From: Streptomyces sp. S465
GTDB lineage: Bacteria > Actinomycetota > Actinomycetes > Streptomycetales > Streptomycetaceae
DNA length: 64,000 bases
Assembly (NCBI RefSeq): GCF_026898115.1
Contig: NZ_CP114036.1
Location: 9,046,001 to 9,110,000 of the forward strand
Direction: 5' to 3'
The position numbers and the translations under genes were made by a program. The notes beneath the pieces are model-generated. The model saw nothing but the letters and a program-made list of their open reading frames with translations. It did not search any database and was not told the DNA's origin. Below, one piece after another: positions 1-8,383 of this stretch. The first letter of the stretch is position 1, and the number at the start of each line of letters is the position of its first letter.

Positions 1-456
1 TGGACGAAGGGTTCCCAGGCCCCGGCCGAGCCGCTGCCGAAGCAGTGCGTCTCGCCCGGCTGGTACAACGGCACCGAAGCACCCGTGCCGTGGACGTTCT
101 CGCTGACGACGACCTCCGGCTGGTCGAGCGAGCTGAGCGTGTCCTTCCAGTCGACCGTCGGCGCGACGAGTCCGGTCCAGGCGAGCGTCACCTCGACCGT
201 CACCGGCAGGGTCACGTACAACCTGAGCGAGGCACTCGGGAACAGCCTGGTGATCAGCGTCCCGTCGCACCAGTACGGGTGGGTCGCGCTGTCGGAGCTG
301 GCGACGAAGGTGACCGGGGAGTGGACCTTCGACGCCAACGGCTACCCGTGGACGGCGCACGACACCGTCACCGTTCCGCTGCTGAGCGACGACCAGGGGC
401 GGGCCAGTATCTATCTGGTCGAGACCAGCCCGGAACCCCCGACCTGCGGCGGCTGA
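1..456 (+). CDS. C-terminal part of an unidentified, probably beta-rich protein (5' truncated)
   Basis: Frame 1 is open from the first base to a TGA at 454-456, so the gene begins left of the window and 151 residues are visible. The sequence is rich in Ser, Thr, Val and Gly with alternating polar and hydrophobic residues (for example around residues 35-75), and it has no helix-like stretches. This suggests an all-beta, perhaps secreted, protein. The alternating Ser/Thr pattern recalls pore-forming toxin-like (aerolysin/ETX-MTX2) domains, but that is only a resemblance. The product cannot be named from this fragment. A strong hairpin follows 27 bases after the stop, so this transcription unit ends before the fkb locus and is probably unrelated to it. 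An ATG at 85 also lies in this frame, but the frame is open upstream of it and it is unlikely to be the start. Confidence 0.6.
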   Translation, partial: WTKGSQAPAEPLPKQCVSPGWYNGTEAPVPWTFSLTTTSGWSSELSVSFQSTVGATSPVQASVTSTVTGRVTYNLSEALGNSLVISVPSHQYGWVALSELATKVTGEWTFDANGYPWTAHDTVTVPLLSDDQGRASIYLVETSPEPPTCGG

Positions 457-482
457 ACCAGTCGGCGGGTTTGTGGCAGCAG

Positions 483-512
483 AACGCCCCCACCGGCATG
501 GGTGGGGGCGTT
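483..512 (+). terminator. Hairpin terminator after the truncated gene
   Basis: A perfect 12-bp inverted repeat (483-494 pairing with 501-512) encloses a 6-base loop. It lies 27 bases after the stop codon at 456. There is no clear U-tract, which is usual for GC-rich Streptomyces terminators. Confidence 0.75.
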
Positions 513-684
513 CGCGCTCGGCTGGTTCAGCCGCTCGCCTTCGCCTGTGTGCGGTGCCTGCTCGCCGGCCTTCGACAGCGGCCCGTAGGCCGGCGATTTC
601 CCGCAGGACACGGTCGTTCACCTATCCGGGTGGTCTGCCGCTTCCTGGGCCGCCCGTTCCACCGTGGGGCGTCATGCTGCGGGA

Positions 685-852
685 ATGCCTGAGGACCCAC
701 ACTGCTCGAAATGCTGCCCTGTTGAGCAGCCGGAGCCCCCGGAGCCGTGGTCACCGCCGTCGGTCGTGTATCTGTGGCTGGCGATTGTGGCCGTGGTGAT
801 GGTGGGCGGCTGGGGTCTGATCGTGTGGGGGCTGGCCGGCGGCTGGCGGTGA
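685..852 (+). CDS. Possible small single-pass membrane protein (55 aa)
   Basis: The reading frame from ATG 685 to TGA 852 encodes 55 residues. The N-terminal part carries three Cys and is rich in Pro. One strongly hydrophobic segment follows at about residues 28-52 (Val, Leu, Ile, Ala, Trp and Gly). It would fit a bitopic membrane peptide with a very short C-terminal tail. A GTG at 664 in the same frame is an alternative start that adds seven residues. The ribosome binding site is weak. No family is recognised. The call rests only on composition and the hydrophobic segment, so it could be chance coding in GC-rich DNA. Confidence 0.35.
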   Translation: MPEDPHCSKCCPVEQPEPPEPWSPPSVVYLWLAIVAVVMVGGWGLIVWGLAGGWR

Positions 853-992
853 CGCCGCGGCCGGGTGGAGCCTGTGGGTGTCCGAGGTGGCCGGATCGCC
901 GATGGCGAACTCGTGGTCGTGACGAGGCGAGCGTCGGACACCATCCGGCTGGCCCCATGGATTCGGGCCCAGGACGCAACCAGGATCGTGCC

Positions 993-2360
993 ATGCGATC
1001 CATACCTGCTGGTGACTCCTCAAACACTTCCCGCTTTTCCGGTCTTTCGGCCATGTCTGTGACACGGCGGCGTTTGCTGGCCCGCGCGGCCGGTTCAGCC
1101 GTAGTGGGTGCCGTCTCGGTCCTGGGCCCGGCCGCGCGTGCGTCCGCCGCGCCGGCGGCCGCTGATGGGCCCGTACGGCTGGAACTGCCGCGCCCCACGG
1201 GCCCGTGCGCGCTCGGCGTCACCGAACTGCGTCTGGTGGACCGGACGCGTCGCGGCCCCTGGTGGGCGGGGGACGCGGCCGGGCAGTTCCGGGAGCTCAT
1301 GGTGAGTGTCTGGTACCCGGCCGATCGCGCCGCGGCGGAGGACGGGCCCCGGGCGCCCTATATGCGTCCGGGCGCGGCAGCGGTCTTCGGGGCGGGTGCG
1401 GCGAACATCCTCGAGGTCGACCAGGGGGCCATCGACTGGGCCGGGTTCGGCACCCATGCCCGTGTCGGAGTGGCCGCGGCGTCCGGAGGCGGGCCCCGTC
1501 CCGTGGTGCTGTACTCGCCGGGCATGTACAACGAGCGCACGCTCGACACCACCGCCGTGGAGGAGCTGGCGAGCCACGGCTATGTCGTGGTCACCGTCGA
1601 CCCCGTGCACGAGGCGCATGCGGTCGAGTTCCCGGACGGCCGCGTGATCGAGCCCGCGCCCGGTCTCGGCGCCATTGAGGCGGACGCCGAACGGTCCAGG
1701 GCGGCGCTGGAGGTCCGGGTCGCCGACATCCCGTTCGTCCTGGACCAGCTGGCCGTGCTCGCCCGCGGCGGCAACCCCGACGCCGGAAAGCGGTCGCTGC
1801 CGCAGGGTCTGGGGAAGGTCCTGGACCTCGCACGCACCGGCATGTTCGGGCATTCGCTGGGCGGGATGACGACCGCGGAGGCGATGCGTGTGGACCGTCG
1901 TATCCGCGCCGGGGCCAACCTCGACGGGCCGCTGGGTTACGACTGGACCGACCCCGAACTGCTGCTGCCGGTCGCCCGCACCGGTCTGGACCGGCCGTTC
2001 CTCCAGATGGGGGCGTGGCTCGCGGTCCCGTCCGGCAGGCTGCCGCACACCCACGAGCATTCCCCGTCATGGCGGGCGATGTGGCGCAACTCCACGGACT
2101 GGAAGCGCGATCTGTGGACGGAGGCGGCCGAGCACAATTCGTTCACCGACTACCAGACCGTCCTCCCGGGCCTCGCCGAGCGGCTCGCACTGCCGGACGG
2201 ACTGACATCCCGGATGATCGGCACCGTCGGCCCGGCGCGGTTCGCCGCCAGCCGGCGGGCCTATCTCACCGCCTTCTTCGACCAGCATCTACGCGGCCGC
2301 CACCAGCCGCTGCTCGACGGCCCCTCGCCGCTCCACCCGAACGTGCGGTTCATCGGCTGA
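993..2360 (+). CDS. Tat-exported alpha/beta serine hydrolase (PAF acetylhydrolase/lipase-like)
   Basis: The protein has 455 aa from ATG 993, which an AGGA about 7 bases upstream supports. ATG 1053 is an alternative start at the signal peptide itself. A twin-arginine signal (three Arg at about residues 24-26, then a hydrophobic Ala/Val/Gly stretch ending in an Ala-Ser-Ala site) predicts export by the Tat pathway. The nucleophile elbow GHSLGG carries Ser288. A segment around residues 170-190 (VVLYSPGM) resembles the oxyanion region of platelet-activating-factor acetylhydrolase-like enzymes, and a late His (EHNSFTD) may complete the triad. The expected reaction is hydrolysis of a small acyl ester outside the cell, with unknown substrate. 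It lies in the same direction as fkbS but 209 bp upstream, and it has no obvious role in macrolide synthesis, so it probably marks the cluster edge. Confidence 0.8.
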   Translation: MRSIPAGDSSNTSRFSGLSAMSVTRRRLLARAAGSAVVGAVSVLGPAARASAAPAAADGPVRLELPRPTGPCALGVTELRLVDRTRRGPWWAGDAAGQFRELMVSVWYPADRAAAEDGPRAPYMRPGAAAVFGAGAANILEVDQGAIDWAGFGTHARVGVAAASGGGPRPVVLYSPGMYNERTLDTTAVEELASHGYVVVTVDPVHEAHAVEFPDGRVIEPAPGLGAIEADAERSRAALEVRVADIPFVLDQLAVLARGGNPDAGKRSLPQGLGKVLDLARTGMFGHSLGGMTTAEAMRVDRRIRAGANLDGPLGYDWTDPELLLPVARTGLDRPFLQMGAWLAVPSGRLPHTHEHSPSWRAMWRNSTDWKRDLWTEAAEHNSFTDYQTVLPGLAERLALPDGLTSRMIGTVGPARFAASRRAYLTAFFDQHLRGRHQPLLDGPSPLHPNVRFIG

Positions 2361-2569
2361 GACAGCGGGGTGTGGTGGGTGGGGATCGGCACCGGGGGAG
2401 CGACAGCCGATGCATTCAGTGCGGCCAGAGGATACAGCCACTGATGAATGCTCTCAAGAGAATCTTCCCCCCAGCCGCGATGTCAGGGGGTGGGTATCCG
2501 GCCAGGGGTGTGAGTGGCGTTATGGGCGTGGCTAGAGTTAATTTGCGATCTCGGAGCGGAGGACCAAAA
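2361..2569 (+). promoter_or_regulatory. Intergenic region upstream of fkbS, likely promoter
   Basis: The 209-bp gap between the hydrolase gene and fkbS holds no gene. A TAGAGT at 2533-2538 fits a loose -10 element. A CAGGGGGT half-site sits about 40 bases before it, at 2485-2492. The sequence from there (TCAGGGGGTGG) recurs in the fkbB leader at 34345-34355, which hints at a shared activator. A GGAGG at 2558-2562 lies just before the fkbS ATG at 2570 and is a good ribosome binding site. Promoter placement is inference only. Confidence 0.4.
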
Positions 2570-3931
2570 ATGCGTGACCTTCTTCAGGCGTTGGAGTCCG
2601 GCGACGCAGGAGAGGGTGATTTCCGGAACTTAAAGATTCCGGAGAGTTACCGGGGAGCCGTGGTACTCGCTGACGAAATACACATGTTCGAAGGTCTGCG
2701 GACCCATGAGAAACACCCCGAGAAATCGCTGCACGTGCGCGACGTGCCGACGCCCGAGCCGGCCCCCGGCGAGGTGCTCGTCGCCGTGCTCGCCAGTGCG
2801 ATCAACTACAACACCGTATGGAGCGCGCTCTTCGAGCCGATCCCCACGTTTCACTTCCTCGCTCGGTACGGGCGGACCGGCGCCGCGGCCAAGCGGCACG
2901 ACCTGCCCTATCACGTGGTCGGGTCCGACCTGGCCGGTGTCGTCCTGCGCACCGGCGACGGCGTGGTGGACTGGAAGCCCGGCGACCGCGTCGTCGCGCA
3001 CTGCCTCAGCGTCGACCTGCACACGCCCCACGGTCACGACGACGCGATGCTCGACCCCGAGCAGCGGATATGGGGCTTCGAGACGAACTTCGGCGGCCTC
3101 GCCGAGATCGCCCTGGTCAAGGCGAACCAGCTGATGCCGAAGCCCGCGCACCTGACCTGGGAGGAGGCGGCCGGCTCCGGGCTGGTGAACTCGACCGCCT
3201 ACCGGCAGCTGGTGTCCCGGAACGGCGCCCGGATGAAGCAGGGCGACGTCGTCCTGATCTGGGGAGCCGGGGGCGGGCTCGGTTCGTACGCGACCCAGCT
3301 CGTCCTCAACGGCGGTGGCATCCCGGTCTGCGTCGTCTCGGACGAACGCAAGGCCGACCTGGTCCGCGCCCAGGGCGCGGAGCTGGTCATCAACCGGGCC
3401 GCGGAGGGGTACCGCTTCTGGACCGACGACGACCGGCAGGATCCCAGCGAGTGGAAGCGCTTCGGCAAGCGGATCCGGGAGCTGACCGGCGGTGACGATC
3501 CCGACATCGTGTTCGAGCACCCGGGGCGTGCGACGTTCGGCGCGAGCGTCTACGTGACACGTCGGGGTGGCACGATCGTCACCTGCGCGTCAACCTCGGG
3601 ATACGAGCACGCCTTTGACAATCGGTACCTGTGGATGTCCGTGAAGCGGATCATCGGTACCCACTTCGCGAACTATCGTGAGGCGTGGGAGGCGAACCGC
3701 CTGATCTGCAAGGGGATGGTGCACCCGACGCTGTCGGTGACCTACCCGCTCGACGACGTCGGGTCGGCGGTGCGCGATGTGCATCGCAATGTGCACAACG
3801 GCAAAGTCGGCGTCCTCTGTCTGGCGCCGGAGGAGGGATGGGGCGTGACCGACCCGGAGATGCGGGAGAAACACGTGGCCGAGATCACCCGGTTCCGGGC
3901 TCCCCAGGCCGCGGCCGAGGGGGTGCGGTGA
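2570..3931 (+). CDS. fkbS: Crotonyl-CoA carboxylase/reductase FkbS (ethylmalonyl-CoA supply)
   Basis: This 453-aa zinc-free MDR-family enzyme reductively carboxylates crotonyl-CoA with NADPH and CO2 to give ethylmalonyl-CoA, the extender for the C21 ethyl group of FK520. It has the usual CCR length. The NADPH-binding WGAGGGLG motif lies near residue 230. The CO2-binding residues described for the Kitasatospora setae enzyme (Asn81, Phe170, Glu171, His365) fall at exactly the same numbers here, which strongly supports the ATG at 2570 with GGAGG before it. Longer in-frame starts upstream overlap the hydrolase gene and lack this support. Codon 21 is a TTA (2630-2632), so translation should depend on the bldA tRNA. 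The stop overlaps the fkbQ start (GTGA), so the two are translationally coupled. FK506 clusters place their related enzyme (AllR) elsewhere, so the position favours an FK520-type locus. Confidence 0.93.
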   Translation: MRDLLQALESGDAGEGDFRNLKIPESYRGAVVLADEIHMFEGLRTHEKHPEKSLHVRDVPTPEPAPGEVLVAVLASAINYNTVWSALFEPIPTFHFLARYGRTGAAAKRHDLPYHVVGSDLAGVVLRTGDGVVDWKPGDRVVAHCLSVDLHTPHGHDDAMLDPEQRIWGFETNFGGLAEIALVKANQLMPKPAHLTWEEAAGSGLVNSTAYRQLVSRNGARMKQGDVVLIWGAGGGLGSYATQLVLNGGGIPVCVVSDERKADLVRAQGAELVINRAAEGYRFWTDDDRQDPSEWKRFGKRIRELTGGDDPDIVFEHPGRATFGASVYVTRRGGTIVTCASTSGYEHAFDNRYLWMSVKRIIGTHFANYREAWEANRLICKGMVHPTLSVTYPLDDVGSAVRDVHRNVHNGKVGVLCLAPEEGWGVTDPEMREKHVAEITRFRAPQAAAEGVR

Positions 3932-4671
3932 GCTCGGAACTCTGGCTGCGGCAGTTCTTCCCCACGCCCGAGGCCCCGGTACGGGTGGTGCTGCTGCCCC
4001 ACGCCGGCGGATCGGCGACGTTCTACCTTCCGCTGGCCCGTGCGCTCGCCCCGGTGGCGGACGTGTACGCCGTGCAGTACCCCGGCCGCCAGGACCGCCG
4101 CGACGAGGAGGCGGTGCGCGACCTGCGTGTTCTCGCCGGCCTCGTGGCCGAGGCGTTGAAGCCGGGGCTGGACCGGCCGCTGGTGCTGTTCGGCCACAGC
4201 ATGGGCGCGACACTCGCGTTCGAGCTGGCCCAGCGGCTCCCGGTGGCGCACCTGATCGTCTCGGGCCGGCGGGCGCCGTCGCAGCCGCGCGCCGACCAGG
4301 ACCACCTCGCGTCCGACGACGAGCTGCTGGCAGCGGTCATCGGCCTGGGCGGGACGAGCGCCGATGTGATGGCCGACGACGAAATGCGCGCGCTGATCCT
4401 GGCGCCGTTGCGGGCGGACTACTACGCGGCGGAGACGTACCGGTGGGAGCCCGCGCCGCCGCTGGAGACGCCGATCACGGTGTGCATCGGTGACGACGAT
4501 CCGAAGACGACGGTGGAGCAGGCCCACGCCTGGGCCGGGCACACGACCGCGCCGACCACGGTGGAGGTCTTCCCCGGCGGGCACTTCTACCTCGTCGACC
4601 ACCAGGAGCGGGTCGCCGAGCTGGTGGCCCAGGGGGTACGGCGGGTGGCGCCGGGGGCGGTCGGCTCCTGA
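3928..4671 (+). CDS. fkbQ: Type II (editing) thioesterase FkbQ
   Basis: The 247-aa protein starts at GTG 3928, overlapping the fkbS stop by four bases. It has the normal length of a stand-alone type II thioesterase. The family start PHAGGSA (about residues 20-26), the nucleophile elbow GHSMG with Ser91, a late Asp in the GDDD segment near residue 190, and His219 in GGHFYL form the expected Ser-Asp-His triad. Such enzymes remove stalled or wrongly loaded acyl groups from carrier proteins of the assembly line. Its coupling to fkbS suggests that precursor supply and proofreading are expressed together. Macrocycle release in this family is done by FkbP, so FkbQ is not the cyclising enzyme. Confidence 0.92.
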   Translation: MSSELWLRQFFPTPEAPVRVVLLPHAGGSATFYLPLARALAPVADVYAVQYPGRQDRRDEEAVRDLRVLAGLVAEALKPGLDRPLVLFGHSMGATLAFELAQRLPVAHLIVSGRRAPSQPRADQDHLASDDELLAAVIGLGGTSADVMADDEMRALILAPLRADYYAAETYRWEPAPPLETPITVCIGDDDPKTTVEQAHAWAGHTTAPTTVEVFPGGHFYLVDHQERVAELVAQGVRRVAPGAVGS

Positions 4672-4805
4672 CGGAACGGCACGGCCCGAGATCACATCTT
4701 CCCGTCTGTAGCACAGCATCCCGCCAGGCTGGATCACAGCCGTACAGATCAACAAGCCATGTGATGCCTATGGGTTTCCACGACGGTCGCGAGGTAGTTC
4801 CATTC

Positions 4806-7547
4806 GTGATAGCGCGCTTATCTCCCCCAGATCTGATCGCCCGCGATGACGAGTTCGGTGCCCTCCACCGGGCGCTCACCCGAGCGGGGGGCGGGCGGGG
4901 CGTCGTCGCCGCCGTCACCGGACCGATCGCCTGCGGCAAGACCGAACTCCTCGACGCCGCCGCGGCCAAGGCCGGCTTCGTCACCCTTCGCGCGGTGTGC
5001 TCCATGGAGGAGCGGGCCCTGCCGTACGGCATGCTCGGCCAGCTCCTCGACCAGCCCGAGCTGGCCGCCCGGACACCGGAACTGGTCCGGCTGACGGCAT
5101 CGTGCGAAAACCTGCCGGCCGACGTCGACAACCGCCTGGGGACCGAACTCACCCGCACGGTGCTGACGCTCGCCGCGGAGCGGCCCGTACTGATCGGCAT
5201 CGACGACGTGCACCACGCCGACGCCCCGTCGCTGCGCTGCCTGCTCCACCTCGCGCGCCGCATCAGCCGGGCCCGTGTCGCCATCGTGCTGACCGAGCTG
5301 CTCCGGCCGACGCCCGCCCACTCCCAATTCCGGGCGGCACTGCTGAGTCTGCGCCACTACCAGGAGATCGCGCTGCGCCCGCTCACCGAGGAGCAGACCA
5401 CCGAACTCGTGCGCCGGCACCTCGGCCAGGACGCGCACGACGACGTGGTGGCCCAGGCGTTCCGGGCGACCGGCGGCAACCTGCTCCTCGGCCACGGCCT
5501 GATCGACGACATCCGGGAGGCACGGACACGGACCTCAGGGCGCCTGGAAGTGGTCGCGGGGCGGGCGTACCGGCTCGCCTACCTCGGGTCGCTCTATCGT
5601 TGCGGCCCGGCCGCGCTGAGCGTCGCCCGAGCTTCCGCCGTGCTCGGCGAGAGTGTCGAACCCACCCTCGTCCAGCGGATGACCGGCCTCGACACCGAGG
5701 CGGTCGAGCAGGCCCACGAACAGCTGGTCGAGGGGCGGCTGTTGCGGGAAGGGCGGTTCCCGCACCCCGCGGCCCGCTCCGTCGTACTCGACGACCTCTC
5801 CGCCGCCGAGCGGCGTGGCCTGCACGAGCTGGCGCTGGAACTGCTGCGGGACCGCGGCGTGGCCAGCAAGGTGCTCGCCCGCCACCAGATGGGTACCGGC
5901 CGGGTGCACGGCGCCGAGGTCGCCGGGCTGTTCACCGAGGCCGCACGCGAGCACCACCTGCGCGGCGAGCTCGACGAGGCCGTCACCTACCTGGAGTTCG
6001 CCTACCGGGCCTCCGACGACCCCGCCGTCCACGCCGCACTGCGCGTCGACACCGCCGCCATCGAGCGGCTCTGCGATCCCGCCAGATCCGGCCGGCATGT
6101 GCCCGAGCTGCTCACCGCGTCGCGGGAAAGGCTTCTCTCCAGCGAGCACGCCGTGTCGCTCGCCTGCTGGCTGGCGATGGACGGGCGGCCGGGCGAGGCC
6201 GCCGAGGTCCTGGCGGCCCAGCGCTCCACCGCCCAGAGCGAGCAGGGCCGGGCGCACCTGCGCGTCGCGGACCTGTCCCTCGCGCTGATCTATCCCGGCG
6301 CGGCCGATCCGCCGCGTCCGGCCGATCCGCCGGCCGAGGACGAGGTCGCCTCGTTCTCCGGAGCCGTCCGGCACCGCGCGGTCGCCGACAAGGCCCTGAG
6401 CAACGCGCTGCGCGGCTGGTCCGAACAGGCCGAGGCCAAAGCCGAGTACGTGCTCCAGCACTCCCGGGTCACGACGGACCGGACCACGACCATGATGGCG
6501 TTGCTGGCCCTGCTCTACGCCGAGGACACCGATGCCGTCCAGTCCTGGGTCGACAAGCTGGCCGGTGACGACAACATGCGGACCCCGGCCGACGAGGCGG
6601 TCCGCGCGGGGTTCCGCGCCGAGGCCGCGCTGCGCCGCGGCGACCTGACCGCCGCCGTCGAGTGCGGCGAGGCCGCGCTCGCCCCCCGGGTCGTGCCCTC
6701 CTGGGGGATGGCCGCCGCACTGCCGCTGAGCAGCACCGTGGCCGCCGCGATCCGACTGGGCGACCTCGACCGGGCGGAGCGGTGGCTCGCCGAGCCGTTG
6801 CCGGAGGAGACCTCGGACAGCCTCTTCGGACTGCACATGGTCTGGGCCCGTGGGCAACACCATCTCGCGGCCGGGCGGTACCGGGCGGCGTACAACGCGT
6901 TCCGGGACTGCGGGGAGCGGATGCGACGCTGGTCCGTCGACGTGCCGGGCCTGACCCTGTGGCGGGTCGACGCCGCCGAAGCGCTTCTGCTGCTCGGCCG
7001 CGGCCGTGACGAGGGGCTGAGGCTCATCTCCGAGCAGCTGTCCCGGCCGATGGGGTCCCGGGCGCGGGTGATGACGCTGCGGGTGCAGGCGGCCTACAGT
7101 CCGCCGGCCAAGCGGATCGAACTGCTCGACGAGGCCGCCGATCTGCTCATCATGTGCCGCGACCAGTACGAGCTGGCCCGCGTCCTCGCCGACATGGGCG
7201 AGGCGTGCGGCATGCTCCGGCGGCACAGCCGTGCGCGGGGACTGTTCCGCCGCGCACGGCACCTCGCGACCCAGTGCGGAGCCGTGCCGCTCCTCCGGCG
7301 GCTCGGTGGGGAGTCCTCGGACGCGGACGGCACCCAGGACGTGACGCCGGCGCAGCGGATCACATCGCTGACCGAGGCGGAGCGGCGGGTGGCGTCGCAC
7401 GCCGCGGTCGGGCGCACCAACAAGGAGATCGCCAGCCAGCTGTTCGTCACCTCCAGCACGGTGGAACAGCACCTCACCAACGTGTTCCGCAAGCTCGGGG
7501 TGAAGGGCCGTCAGCAGCTGCCCAAGGAACTCTCCGACGCCGGCTGA
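4806..7547 (+). CDS. fkbN: LAL-family (large LuxR-type) pathway activator FkbN
   Basis: The 913-aa regulator has an N-terminal ATPase part: Walker A GPIACGKT at residues 39-46 and a Walker B-like IGIDDVHH near residue 130. A long helical middle region follows, then a C-terminal LuxR-type helix-turn-helix (about residues 855-905, LTEAERRVAS to FRKLGVKGRQQL). In FK506/FK520 producers FkbN is the positive regulator needed for expression of the biosynthetic genes. GTG 4806 was chosen because GAGG lies 11 bases upstream and because the protein then begins as in known FkbN. The in-frame GTG/ATG starts at 4761-4770 lack a ribosome binding site. Codon 5 is TTA (4818-4820), which makes the activator a likely bldA checkpoint. 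It is convergent with fkbM, and a hairpin lies between the two. Confidence 0.93.
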   Translation: MIARLSPPDLIARDDEFGALHRALTRAGGGRGVVAAVTGPIACGKTELLDAAAAKAGFVTLRAVCSMEERALPYGMLGQLLDQPELAARTPELVRLTASCENLPADVDNRLGTELTRTVLTLAAERPVLIGIDDVHHADAPSLRCLLHLARRISRARVAIVLTELLRPTPAHSQFRAALLSLRHYQEIALRPLTEEQTTELVRRHLGQDAHDDVVAQAFRATGGNLLLGHGLIDDIREARTRTSGRLEVVAGRAYRLAYLGSLYRCGPAALSVARASAVLGESVEPTLVQRMTGLDTEAVEQAHEQLVEGRLLREGRFPHPAARSVVLDDLSAAERRGLHELALELLRDRGVASKVLARHQMGTGRVHGAEVAGLFTEAAREHHLRGELDEAVTYLEFAYRASDDPAVHAALRVDTAAIERLCDPARSGRHVPELLTASRERLLSSEHAVSLACWLAMDGRPGEAAEVLAAQRSTAQSEQGRAHLRVADLSLALIYPGAADPPRPADPPAEDEVASFSGAVRHRAVADKALSNALRGWSEQAEAKAEYVLQHSRVTTDRTTTMMALLALLYAEDTDAVQSWVDKLAGDDNMRTPADEAVRAGFRAEAALRRGDLTAAVECGEAALAPRVVPSWGMAAALPLSSTVAAAIRLGDLDRAERWLAEPLPEETSDSLFGLHMVWARGQHHLAAGRYRAAYNAFRDCGERMRRWSVDVPGLTLWRVDAAEALLLLGRGRDEGLRLISEQLSRPMGSRARVMTLRVQAAYSPPAKRIELLDEAADLLIMCRDQYELARVLADMGEACGMLRRHSRARGLFRRARHLATQCGAVPLLRRLGGESSDADGTQDVTPAQRITSLTEAERRVASHAAVGRTNKEIASQLFVTSSTVEQHLTNVFRKLGVKGRQQLPKELSDAG

Positions 7548-7550
7548 GCC

Positions 7551-7583
7551 GCCGTCCGCACCGCGGCCGCCGGTGCGGACGGC
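7551..7583. terminator. Bidirectional hairpin between convergent fkbN and fkbM
   Basis: A perfect 12-bp stem (7551-7562 with 7572-7583) surrounds a 9-base GC loop. It sits in the 53-bp gap between the fkbN stop (7547) and the fkbM stop (7601). Its position and symmetry suit termination of both converging transcripts. Confidence 0.75.
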
Positions 7584-7600
7584 CGCGGCCCCGACGGCGC

Positions 7601-8383
7601 TCAGCCGGCCACCCGCCGCGCGGCGACCTGGTGGATGCCCGTGCCGGCGAACAGCGGTTCCTGCTCGGCGACCACGGTGAAGCCATGGCCGCGGAGCAGC
7701 GTGACGACCTCCTCGAGCGCGCCGTCGATGTCGTGGACCTCCGCGACGACCTGGCGGATACGGGGCCAGTCGGTGTCCTCGAGGCCGGCGAAGACCTGCC
7801 GTTCGCTCTTCTCCACGTCGACCTTCAGCAGGCCGATGGCGTCGATGCCGCGCTCCGCGATGACGTCGGAGAGCCGGACCACAGGGGTTTCGATCTCCTC
7901 GCTGACGTCGGGCAGTTGCGCGAGCATGGTGTCGACGTCCTCGGCGGTGTAGCCGCCGTTGAGGCCGAGCGTGCGCAACAGCTCCGTCCGGGCCGCGGCA
8001 TCCGCGTGGAAACCGGACATCAGCGTGGCGTCGGGATAGAAGGTCATCTTCCGGGTGCCGGAGCTGTCGGAGACCGCGCACTGGTCCGCCTGGCCCGGGA
8101 TGCCGTGCCGCGTCACGTTCGCCCGCAGCGCCGCGAACGGCACGGGCGCGGGTTCGAAGGCGTGCACGGTCACACCAGGACATTCCAGATGCGCGAAAAG
8201 CGTGAACATGCCGATGTTCGCGCCGACGTCGAACACCACGTCCCCCGGGCGCAGGTCGACACCGTGGCGCAGGTAGCAGCGCTGGGTGAAGATCTCCCGG
8301 TAGAGGAACTGCGCCTCGCCCGCGTTGATGTGCGCGACCGTCGTCCCGTTCGGCAACCGCAACGTCTCCACCGGGTGACTCAT
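7601..8383 (-). CDS. fkbM: 31-O-methyltransferase FkbM
   Basis: The 260-aa SAM-dependent methyltransferase is the namesake of the FkbM family. It methylates the 31-hydroxyl on the cyclohexyl ring of the macrolide late in biosynthesis. Motif I for SAM binding is VVFDVGANIGMF near residues 47-58, followed by an acidic HAFEP segment near residue 75. The ATG at 8383 overlaps the fkbD stop (ATGA), so fkbM is the last, translationally coupled gene of the fkbO-P-A-D-M operon. In-frame starts further upstream would lie inside fkbD and are not needed. The length and both ends fit the known protein. Confidence 0.93.
   Translation of the reverse strand: MSHPVETLRLPNGTTVAHINAGEAQFLYREIFTQRCYLRHGVDLRPGDVVFDVGANIGMFTLFAHLECPGVTVHAFEPAPVPFAALRANVTRHGIPGQADQCAVSDSSGTRKMTFYPDATLMSGFHADAAARTELLRTLGLNGGYTAEDVDTMLAQLPDVSEEIETPVVRLSDVIAERGIDAIGLLKVDVEKSERQVFAGLEDTDWPRIRQVVAEVHDIDGALEEVVTLLRGHGFTVVAEQEPLFAGTGIHQVAARRVAG

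Noticed and set aside
2015..2569. In-frame extension of fkbS upstream to 2015
   Set aside because: It overlaps the hydrolase gene and lacks a ribosome binding site. ATG 2570 has GGAGG and gives residue numbers that match characterised CCRs.
4761..4805. Earlier fkbN starts at 4761-4770
   Set aside because: There is no ribosome binding site before them, while GAGG precedes GTG 4806 and the protein then begins like known FkbN.
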